Shown here: positions 6,299-12,494 of the stretch, piece by piece
How the letters are laid out: each line of letters opens with the position of its first letter
Position numbering within the stretch: position 1 is the first letter of the stretch
From: Candidatus Anoxychlamydiales bacterium
GTDB lineage: Bacteria > Chlamydiota > Chlamydiia > Chlamydiales > SM23-39
NCBI GenBank assembly: GCA_011064905.1
Contig: JAAKFW010000014.1
Span: forward strand, 1 to 14,197
DNA length: 14,197 bases
Reading direction: 5' to 3'
Program-made: the position numbers and the translations under genes
The notes under the pieces: generated by a model
The model's database searches: none
What the model was told of the DNA's origin: nothing
What the model saw: only the letters and a program-made list of their open reading frames with translations

Positions 6299-8371
6299 AT
6301 GAAAAAAATATTTTTAGCATCTCTACTTTTAATATTATGTTCTTATTCTTTTGAAAGTTTTGATGTAAAAGAGCTTGAAAAAGAATCAATTCTATATGCT
6401 TCTAAAAAGCTCGCTTTAAATTATTCAGGAAAAAAAGCTCAGTGGCAAAATCCATATGGGAATCCAAAACCTAGCGCAATTTTAGAAAAAACATCTGTTT
6501 GGCTTGATTCATATGCAAGATCTATAATTCCAAAAAAAGGAAAGACCGTAATAGAGACTCTAGGAGATCCGGATTTATGGAAAGTTTTAACGGAGATTGG
6601 CATAGATGGCATTCACACAGGACCTATGAAAGAAGCTGGAGGAATAATAACAGGAAAGCATACGCCTTCTATCGATGGCGGATTTGATAGAATCTCTTTA
6701 AAAATTGATCCAACCTTTGGAACAAAAGATGAGTATATTGAAATGGCGAACACTATACACTCTTTTAATAGTGTGCTTATTGGAGATTTAATACCTGGCC
6801 ATACTGGTCTGGGCGCTGATTTCATTTTAGCTTTGCTAAATTATAAAGATTATCCAGGGCTCTATGATCTGGTTGAAATTGATGAAAAAGATTGGAGATT
6901 GCTTCCAAAAATAGACAAAAATGACTTTGCTAAAAACTTAAATTTTAACGAAGTTGATAAACTATATAAAAAGGGATATATAGTTGGAAAATTACAAAGT
7001 GTTTTTGCAGCTGGACCGGATAAAATATCAAATTGGGATGCAACAAAAAAAATAAAAGGAGCAGATGGAAAAACTAGAAGATGGGTCTATTTACACTATT
7101 ATAATGCAGGCCAGCCTACACTTAACTGGTTAGATCCTAGCTTTGCAGCAGATAGACTAATAGCTGGGGATATCATGGAATCTTTAGGTGTCTTAAAAAA
7201 CAATGGCGTTAGATTAGATGCTAATGGTTATTTAGGAGTTGAAATTGTACCTGGAAAAGAGACCGCTTTTTCAGAGGAGCATCCCCTCTCTACTGTTGCA
7301 ACTAATTTAATATCGATGCTAACTAGAAAATTAAATTTTGCAAAAAACATTGGTGGCATTACTTATCAAGAACTCCATCTATCTATTGCAGACATAAAAG
7401 CGATGTTAGAGTTTGGAGCTGATTTTTCTTATGATTTTAATACAAGACCGGGATATACCCATGGATTAATCGCTGAGGACGCTGATTTTTTAAGACTTAA
7501 TATTTCATTATTAGACAAAGCTAAAATACCACCGAGTAGGTTTATTCATGCCCTTCAGAATCATGATTCACTATCTTATGGTCTAGACGAGTTTAAAGGT
7601 AATCCTGATGAAAAATTTGAATATAAAAATAAAGAATATACAGGAAAAGAAATAGCAGACTCGATATTAAAAGATGATCTATCAGTCATACAAAAAAAAA
7701 CATCTTATGGTCCTTGCGCAACTTTTGTAGAACTATGTGCTTTAGCGCTAGGTTATAAAGATTATTATAACATGACAAATGATCAAAAAGAGAAAGTTCA
7801 AAAAGCGCATCAGCTGCTCACTTTTTATAACGCTATGCAGCCCGGGATTTTCATGATATCCGGCTGGGATTTAGTTGGAGCGTTTCCTTTAAAACCTACT
7901 CAAATAAAACAACTTTTAGAAGATGGTGATTGCAGATGGACAAATAGAGGAGGATATGATCTACTTGGAACTTCTGATGAAACAATGAGTCCATCTAAAC
8001 TTCCAAAAGCTAAAGCTTTATATGGATCTTTACCTAAGCAGTTAAAAGATTCTACATCTTATGCATCTTTTGTAAAAAACATGTTAACAGCTAGAAAAAA
8101 ATACAAAATAAATTTAGCTACTCAAATTAAAATATTAGATGTAAAAAACTCATCACTTTTTTTATCACTCTATAAACTTTTAGATAAGTCTTATTTATTA
8201 GTTGCTTTGAATTTTTCAAAAGAAAAACTCCAAGAAGAATTTGATATTCCTCAAATAAAATTTAAAAGCGCTAAAAATATAATAACAAATAAAAAAGAAG
8301 AAAAATCATTTTTTTCTTCGAAAATAAATATTAAACTAGATAGTTTTGAAGCAAAAGCTATCAATTTTTAA
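6299..8371 (+). CDS. Exported GH13 alpha-amylase-family enzyme, trehalose-synthase-like
   Basis: A 690-residue protein starting with a signal peptide (MKK, then a hydrophobic stretch to about residue 15). A Cys at 14 in LILC could be a loose lipobox. The GH13 (beta/alpha)8-barrel motifs are in order: FDRISLKIDPTFGT (129-142), region I DLIPGHT with Asp163 and His168, region II GVRLDANGY with Arg305 and the nucleophile Asp307, region III ITYQELH with acid/base Glu358, and region IV LQNHD with His422 and stabiliser Asp423. All catalytic residues are present. Region I has Gly167 where most family members have Asn. A C-terminal beta domain (about 620-690) ends the protein. The NHT-like and DPxFGT segments point to the trehalose synthase (maltose-trehalose interconverting) or alpha-glucosidase branch, but the exact substrate cannot be read from sequence. 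It is followed after 18 bases by a GT9 gene, probably in one operon. An extracytoplasmic location for this type of enzyme is unusual, since TreS enzymes are normally cytoplasmic. Confidence 0.8.
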   Translation: MKKIFLASLLLILCSYSFESFDVKELEKESILYASKKLALNYSGKKAQWQNPYGNPKPSAILEKTSVWLDSYARSIIPKKGKTVIETLGDPDLWKVLTEIGIDGIHTGPMKEAGGIITGKHTPSIDGGFDRISLKIDPTFGTKDEYIEMANTIHSFNSVLIGDLIPGHTGLGADFILALLNYKDYPGLYDLVEIDEKDWRLLPKIDKNDFAKNLNFNEVDKLYKKGYIVGKLQSVFAAGPDKISNWDATKKIKGADGKTRRWVYLHYYNAGQPTLNWLDPSFAADRLIAGDIMESLGVLKNNGVRLDANGYLGVEIVPGKETAFSEEHPLSTVATNLISMLTRKLNFAKNIGGITYQELHLSIADIKAMLEFGADFSYDFNTRPGYTHGLIAEDADFLRLNISLLDKAKIPPSRFIHALQNHDSLSYGLDEFKGNPDEKFEYKNKEYTGKEIADSILKDDLSVIQKKTSYGPCATFVELCALALGYKDYYNMTNDQKEKVQKAHQLLTFYNAMQPGIFMISGWDLVGAFPLKPTQIKQLLEDGDCRWTNRGGYDLLGTSDETMSPSKLPKAKALYGSLPKQLKDSTSYASFVKNMLTARKKYKINLATQIKILDVKNSSLFLSLYKLLDKSYLLVALNFSKEKLQEEFDIPQIKFKSAKNIITNKKEEKSFFSSKINIKLDSFEAKAINF

Positions 8372-8389
8372 AAATACTTAGAAATTAAT

Positions 8390-9352
8390 GTGAAAAAAGC
8401 AGCAATTATCCCAGTCTCAACAATTGGAGATGCTCTTATTTTAATGATAGCAGCTAATCAATTAAGAAATTCCGGATATAAAGTTACTATTTTACACGAT
8501 AATATTTATTCATTAAAAAAATGGTTCCCTCATTTTAATTTTAAAAAATTATCTTCAAAAAATTTAAATTCATATGATCATATTTTTTTAGAGCAAGATG
8601 AAGTAAAAATTGATAAAACAAATGAGTTAAAAAAACTAATAAAAACCAAATTAAGCATAATCTATTTTAGATATAATAAATCAAAATTTCCCCCTCTTTC
8701 AAATTTAGATATTTTTTTAGATGATGATCTTCCGATAGCTCAAAGCTTAGCTAAAAATTTTAAAAATTTTTTAAATAAATATTTAGATAAGAAAGAAAAC
8801 ATTTTAGATGAAGCTATTTTAGAATCAAGCACCCTACATACAGGGATTGTAATTCCAAAAAATCTTACACATAAAAAATACCCAAAAAGAGTAATCATTC
8901 AGCCAACTAGTACAGATGTTAATAAATGTTGGAGCAAACATAAATTTATCTGCCTTGCAAATAAGCTTAAAAACAAAGGGTTTAAATGTGTGATTTCAGT
9001 TGAGCCCAAAGAGCGAAAAAATTGGCTTTTTGTTCATGATTTAGGTTTAGATCTTCCTTTATTTCGTTCGATAAGCGATTTAGCTTCTTATATTTATGAA
9101 TCATCTTATTTAATTGGAAATGATTCTTTAGCAATACATTTAGCCTCTCTTTTCAAAATTGATCATATAATGATCGCCAAAAATAAAAAGATTACTAAGA
9201 AATGGCAAGGAGGCTGGTTAAAAACTAGAATAATTTCGTCTCCTTCATGGGTTGTCAATCTTAAGGGTTTGAGATTAAGAGAAAAGTATTTTCAAAAATT
9301 CATAAGTATAAAAAAAGTTCTTAAGACTTTTTTTTTAATAACTTGCAAATAA
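8390..9352 (+). CDS. Glycosyltransferase family 9 (heptosyltransferase-like) protein
   Basis: A 320-residue protein with the GT-B layout of ADP-heptose:LPS heptosyltransferases. The N-terminal segment AAIIPVSTIGDALILMIAAN (4-23) matches the usual GD-x-L start. A second-domain strand VIIQPTSTDVNKCWSKHKF (168-186) matches the H-P-G-x-x-x-x-K-x-W region. The segment GNDSLAIHLASL (243-254), with Asp245 and His250, is the GT9 donor-site signature. The start is a GTG at 8390: the ATG overlapping it at 8388 would read straight into a stop, and no clear ribosome binding site is seen, so translation may be coupled to the GH13 gene 18 bases upstream. Known for the family: transfer of heptose or another sugar in lipopolysaccharide core synthesis at the inner membrane. 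The acceptor here is unknown. The Gly of the usual H-P-G is Thr (QPT), so this is a divergent member. A degraded copy of its C-terminal end lies at 10571-10687. Confidence 0.8.
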   Translation: MKKAAIIPVSTIGDALILMIAANQLRNSGYKVTILHDNIYSLKKWFPHFNFKKLSSKNLNSYDHIFLEQDEVKIDKTNELKKLIKTKLSIIYFRYNKSKFPPLSNLDIFLDDDLPIAQSLAKNFKNFLNKYLDKKENILDEAILESSTLHTGIVIPKNLTHKKYPKRVIIQPTSTDVNKCWSKHKFICLANKLKNKGFKCVISVEPKERKNWLFVHDLGLDLPLFRSISDLASYIYESSYLIGNDSLAIHLASLFKIDHIMIAKNKKITKKWQGGWLKTRIISSPSWVVNLKGLRLREKYFQKFISIKKVLKTFFLITCK

Positions 9353-9372
9353 AAGATTTACGTTTAATTTGC

Positions 9373-9395
9373 GATTTAAGAGTGTTGCTTAAATC
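9373..9395 (+). other. Perfect 8-bp hairpin after the GT9 gene, possible weak terminator or 3' end stabiliser
   Basis: GATTTAAG (9373-9380) pairs with CTTAAATC (9388-9395) around a 7-base loop AGTGTTG, 20 bases after the GT9 stop codon. The sequence after it is A/T mixed and not a clean T run, so it is not a classical intrinsic terminator. Confidence 0.4.
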
Positions 9396-9462
9396 TAAAA
9401 ATTTAATTGATTATCAATGACTTACGGTTTTAAATGACTTTAATCTAAATATATAATTTATA

Positions 9463-9491
9463 TTTACATTAATTAGCAACTATGCTATTAT
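9463..9491 (+). promoter_or_regulatory. Predicted promoter of the RING-protein gene
   Basis: TTTACA at 9463-9468 and TATTAT at 9486-9491 with a 17-base spacer. The gene has an AAAGG at 9516-9520, nine bases before its ATG. It would make the RING gene a separate transcription unit from the GH13-GT9 operon. Confidence 0.45.
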
Positions 9492-9529
9492 CATTATTTA
9501 AATCTATTAAATATTAAAGGTTAATTAAA

Positions 9530-10126
9530 ATGTCTTCTATTCCTGCTCCACGACCTTATGAACCAATGCTTTGCCAAAAACGCAATGATTCGTTTTTTGT
9601 TGTAAATAACGATATAAATAACTCAAAAGTTGATGAAGAAATTGGTGAACCTAGTTTAAAATTTATAGACTCAAAGATCATTAGAAATAACAAAGATGAG
9701 AAAGACAATTTTATTTGCTCGCTCTGTTTAGAAAGTATTAAAGATGATGATTTAGTTTATCTAACTGATTGCAATCATGCGATAAATGAAAAGTGTTTTT
9801 TACAAGATGTAAATGTCCGATCTGTGAATTTGAAAAGTTTAGATTGTCCAATGTGTAGAGAAGCATTAAAAATTGACAAGCTAGTATCTTCGAAAAAAAT
9901 TGAAGATCAAAGAAAAGATCGCATTATCGAATGCACATCTAAAATTTTTATCTCTTTTGTTAGTTGTGTTGCAATATCCAGTTTAATAGGAATTGCAACA
10001 GGTAGTTTGTTAGATTCAGACGTTATAAAAATAGCTTCTTTAGTCTCTTTTGTATCTTCAATGTGTTTACTGGTCAGCGCCACCATATATGGGATATTAT
10101 CAAATCCTCCGGTTCAAGACCATTAA
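9530..10126 (+). CDS. RING-finger protein with two C-terminal membrane helices; candidate Inc-like E3 ubiquitin ligase effector
   Basis: A 198-residue protein in three parts. Residues 1-60 are polar and unrecognised. Residues 63-109 form a RING pattern: Cys63 and Cys66 (CSLC), Cys81-x-His83, Cys89, then Cys106 and Cys109 (CPMC). Aligned to the normal C-x-H-x-F-H-x-x-C core, CNHAINEKC has Asn86 at the fifth ligand position where His or Cys is usual; the other seven ligands are present. Residues 139-161 and 166-190 form two hydrophobic helices with a very short turn between them. Such a paired hydrophobic region is the hallmark of chlamydial Inc proteins, which insert in the vacuole membrane. 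There is no N-terminal signal peptide. Known for RING domains: recruiting E2 enzymes for ubiquitin transfer. Inferred: a secreted membrane-anchored E3 acting in the host. It stands alone, with its own promoter. RING-like zinc binding is well supported; E3 activity is not shown. Confidence 0.75.
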   Translation: MSSIPAPRPYEPMLCQKRNDSFFVVNNDINNSKVDEEIGEPSLKFIDSKIIRNNKDEKDNFICSLCLESIKDDDLVYLTDCNHAINEKCFLQDVNVRSVNLKSLDCPMCREALKIDKLVSSKKIEDQRKDRIIECTSKIFISFVSCVAISSLIGIATGSLLDSDVIKIASLVSFVSSMCLLVSATIYGILSNPPVQDH

Positions 10127-10570
10127 TTCATCCTTATAATTTTCATAATTTATGCTGCACTTCTAGTTATTTCAATACCACCCATATATACGCATAGCAG
10201 CTCAAGAATTGGCTCAAGAAGGCCAAAACCTGAAAAATTCCTGGCCGCCCCCCCCTATTAAAATAGGCAGTGGATCAATGTTTACAACACTACTCAAAAA
10301 GCCAAAAACCGATTGTTTGAGCTCTAATTGCGATAGAGAAACAAAGTTATAAAAACATTCATAATAAGTGTTATAAATCACTCTTTACTTTAAGTTAAAG
10401 AGAATCGTTGTATTAAATCCTCAAAATATTTGTTTTTCATAGAGGAGTGGGTCCAAATAGGCTGAAAACTCCACCTTTCAACACAAAAACAACCTTTCAG
10501 CTCTAAGTCAAAAAAAGAAATTGTTTATTTACTCAAAATCCTTCAGCTCGAAGCTGTCCCAGTATTATAA
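10127..10570. other. Gene-poor stretch with poly-C tract, hairpin and minus-strand reading-frame fragments
   Basis: No intact gene is visible. A run of eight C (10248-10255) stands out against the AT-rich background. On the minus strand a 55-codon frame starts with GTG at 10381 and ends at 10214. It crosses the tract, and one extra G would instead carry it on to 10167. A second minus-strand frame (10524-10390, 44 codons) includes VERWSFQPIWTHSSMK and YFEDLIQRFSLT. Neither is recognised. Both may be debris of one old gene. An imperfect hairpin CTCTTTA/TAAAGAG lies at 10381-10402. The GC content is locally higher at about 10180-10260, so foreign origin is possible. Confidence 0.35.
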
Positions 10571-10687
10571 AATAGCATAATCTTACCAACTTCAGGGATT
10601 ATCCTCCTTAAGAGGTTGAGGCTAAGAGAAAGGCACTTACAAAAGTTCATAAGTGTAAAGGTTTTCAATTCAACTTACTGCAAATAA
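10571..10687 (+). pseudogene. Relic of a second GT9 gene: duplicated C-terminal end
   Basis: An open stretch of 38 codons ending in a stop (10685-10687) has no start. Its translation includes LLKRLRLRERHLQKFISVK and ends in TYCK. The intact GT9 protein ends with NLKGLRLREKYFQKFISIK and finishes in ITCK. The upstream part also aligns without gaps: SIILPTSGIILLK against RIISSPSWVVNLK. The stop codon and the preceding TGCAAA are the same in both. The sequences upstream of 10571 do not resemble GT9, so only about the last 38 codons of a former paralogue survive. The RING gene lies between the two copies. Confidence 0.75.
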
Positions 10688-10716
10688 GCCCATTACATTA
10701 AAAGCAACTATCTACC

Positions 10717-10770
10717 TAATTAATTATAGTTAATTAATAATTATATAAATAATTAACAATTAATCCATTG
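10717..10770. repeat. AT-only zone of overlapping inverted repeats
   Basis: This stretch consists almost only of TTAATTAA-like palindromic words, for example ATTAATTATAGTTAATTAAT. It lies upstream of the promoter of the lysine-rich protein gene. It could be a bent or easily melted DNA site, an UP-like element, or simply low-complexity sequence. Confidence 0.35.
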
Positions 10771-10780
10771 TATTATCTAA

Positions 10781-10809
10781 TTGATTAGTATTTATTTTAA
10801 TAATAAAAT
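10781..10809 (+). promoter_or_regulatory. Predicted promoter of the lysine-rich protein gene
   Basis: TTGATT at 10781-10786 and TAAAAT at 10804-10809 with a 17-base spacer, followed by a very purine-rich GAGGGAGGGAGA just before the ATG at 10833. The leader would be about 15-20 bases. Confidence 0.45.
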
Positions 10810-10832
10810 TATAGATAAGAGGGAGGGAGAAT

Positions 10833-11120
10833 ATGAAAGATGAACCAAGTCACATGATGAAATTCATGAAAAAAGTCACTAAAGAGAAGAAAGTTGAGGC
10901 TAAAGAAGAAGCTAAAGATGAGAATTTCGAAAAAAGTTACAGAAAAGAGATCGCATCAAAGCAAAATAAGCAAAAAGGGAAACAAGCTAAAAGCATAGAG
11001 AGAAAAAAAAGAAAGCAAAAGAGCCCTGAGCATCTAAGTGTAGAAGAAAAAAACAAGAAAATGAAAGGCAGGACCCCTGTAATTAGAGAGAGATCGAGCA
11101 AAAAGAAAATTCGCCTTTAA
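10833..11120 (+). CDS. Small lysine-rich basic protein, unrecognised
   Basis: A 95-residue protein with 27 Lys and 7 Arg, plus about 15 acidic residues, so strongly basic and probably disordered or helical. It has no Cys, no hydrophobic segment and no signal peptide. The strong ribosome binding site (GGGAGGGAG a few bases upstream) and a good promoter argue that it is a real and well-translated gene. The basic clusters ERKKRKQK (56-63) and SSKKKIRL (88-95) would fit DNA or RNA binding, or a nuclear localisation signal in a eukaryotic host. It could be a histone-like DNA-compacting protein in the manner of chlamydial Hc1/Hc2, but it lacks the alanine-rich repeats of Hc1/Hc2-type tails. I do not recognise a family. 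It sits alone between the GT9 relic and the metallophosphoesterase. Confidence 0.6.
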   Translation: MKDEPSHMMKFMKKVTKEKKVEAKEEAKDENFEKSYRKEIASKQNKQKGKQAKSIERKKRKQKSPEHLSVEEKNKKMKGRTPVIRERSSKKKIRL

Positions 11121-11134
11121 AGAAAAGATAAAAT

Positions 11135-11190
11135 AAGTTATACTTAATTTAAGCTTTTAAAAACAAACAACTTAAACATGTTTATAACTT
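11135..11190. repeat. Inverted repeat in front of the metallophosphoesterase gene
   Basis: AAGTTATA (11135-11142) is the exact reverse complement of TATAACTT (11183-11190), and the similarity extends a few imperfect bases outward. The second arm ends seven bases before the ATG at 11198, where no ribosome binding site is visible. It could be an operator or a pairing that hides the start region; chance is possible in AT-rich DNA. Confidence 0.3.
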
Positions 11191-11197
11191 ACTTATT

Positions 11198-12040
11198 ATG
11201 ATAACAATAGCTCATTTATCAGATTTGCATTTCTCAAATATCAGTATATTTCCGCTTACTTTAAAAAGATTTATTGGCACAACAAACCTGCTTATTACAA
11301 GGAAAAGATCCTATATTGATATGCATCTATCTAAGCTTCCAAATCTTCTAAAATCCTTAGATGTAAACAATATTTTTATAACAGGAGATCTGAGCTCTAC
11401 TTCATTAAAAAAAGAATTTGAAAAAGCAAAAAAATTTATTGATTCATTTGATGAAAACATAAAATTTTTCATAGTTCCTGGAAATCATGATACTTATACA
11501 AAACAAGCTGATAAATGCTCTTATTTTCAAAACATTATAAAAAGCAAAAATATCATAGATTCAAAAGAAAAAAAGATTCATCTCTTTGATCTTTCTGAGA
11601 AATGGGTATATATTGGTTTAGACACAACGTTAGTAACTCCTCTTTTTTCAGCAACAGGCCTTTTCTCTAATGAGATGGAGAAAGATTTAATAGATATTTT
11701 AGAAAAAATCCCAAAAGATAAAAACATTATTATCTCTAATCATTTTCCAATATTTCATAAAGCTGCTAAACGAAAACGTTTAAAAAGAAGAGAAGCTTTA
11801 TTAAACGTAATAAAAAAATATCCAAATATAAAATTATACCTACATGGACATACCCATAAACGCTCAATTACAAAAGAAGAAAACATGCCTTATATGATTT
11901 GCTCTGGATGTTCATCCCATAAAAAAAATGCATCTTTCAATCTCTTGAAAATTGAAGATGATAAATGTTTTATGCAAAGCTATATTTTGCAAGATAGCAA
12001 CTGGAAAAAAGACAAAGTAGAAGAGCTTAATTTTTCATGA
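11198..12040 (+). CDS. Calcineurin-like metallophosphoesterase
   Basis: A 280-residue protein carrying all blocks of the calcineurin-like phosphoesterase fold: HLSDLHFS with Asp9 and His11, ITGDLSS with Asp64, VPGNHDTY with Asn96-His97-Asp98, SNHFPIF with His182, and LHGHTHK with His216, His218 and His220. These bind two metal ions and catalyse phosphoester hydrolysis. The arrangement is like that of the class III cyclic-nucleotide phosphodiesterases (CpdA/Icc), but such enzymes act on many substrates. In Chlamydia a member of this superfamily, LpxG, hydrolyses UDP-2,3-diacylglucosamine in lipid A synthesis. LpxG is larger, and this protein shows no membrane helix, so I cannot assign that role. 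No Shine-Dalgarno is seen. It overlaps the next gene by four bases (ATGA), so the two are translated together. Confidence 0.88.
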   Translation: MITIAHLSDLHFSNISIFPLTLKRFIGTTNLLITRKRSYIDMHLSKLPNLLKSLDVNNIFITGDLSSTSLKKEFEKAKKFIDSFDENIKFFIVPGNHDTYTKQADKCSYFQNIIKSKNIIDSKEKKIHLFDLSEKWVYIGLDTTLVTPLFSATGLFSNEMEKDLIDILEKIPKDKNIIISNHFPIFHKAAKRKRLKRREALLNVIKKYPNIKLYLHGHTHKRSITKEENMPYMICSGCSSHKKNASFNLLKIEDDKCFMQSYILQDSNWKKDKVEELNFS

Positions 12041-12435
12041 CATGGTATAAAAAAGGACTTTATTTTAAATGTTTAAAAGGTTGCGCAAATTGTTGCACAG
12101 GCGCTCCTGGTTATGTTTGGCTAGATGATATTGAAATAGAAAAAATCTCAAAATATTTAAAACTTTCAAAAAAGGATTTTTTAAAAAAACATACAAGGCA
12201 AGTAAGAAAAAAAATCTCACTCATTGAAAACTTCAAAAATTATGACTGCTGTTTTTTAAAAGATAAAAAATGTCAAATCTATGATGCAAGACCTAAGCAA
12301 TGCGAAACATATCCATTTTGGAAAAGCAATTTAAAATCTTCAAAAAATTGGGAAAATGAAAAAAAATACTGCCCTGGAATTGATGAAAAAGATGGTCAAT
12401 TATTCTCAAATGCAGAAATAAATGAAAAGATCTGA
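12037..12435 (+). CDS. YkgJ-type cysteine-cluster (putative metal-binding) protein
   Basis: A 132-residue cytoplasmic protein with the CxxCxxCC-type cluster of the YkgJ/UPF0153 family. CLKGCANCC supplies Cys12, 16, 19 and 20. Then come Cys71-Cys72 and Cys79 in CCFLKDKKCQIYDARP, Cys89 in QCETYPFW, and Cys112 in YCPG. The C-x-I-Y-x-x-R-P-x-x-C-x-x-Y/F-P block is the family signature. Family members are thought to bind iron or zinc; their reaction is not established. The start ATG overlaps the stop of the metallophosphoesterase (ATGA at 12037-12040), showing translational coupling. The family assignment is firm; the role is open. Confidence 0.88.
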   Translation: MTWYKKGLYFKCLKGCANCCTGAPGYVWLDDIEIEKISKYLKLSKKDFLKKHTRQVRKKISLIENFKNYDCCFLKDKKCQIYDARPKQCETYPFWKSNLKSSKNWENEKKYCPGIDEKDGQLFSNAEINEKI

Positions 12436-12494
12436 TGATTTATTTTGATTTTTTAAATAAAATCTTTTAAAAATCAATAATAAATGGCAATTTT

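Noticed and set aside
12445..12477. 9-bp inverted repeat TTGATTTTT/AAAAATCAA as a terminator
   Set aside because: The stem is almost all A/T with a 15-base loop and has no T run after it, so terminator function is not supported.
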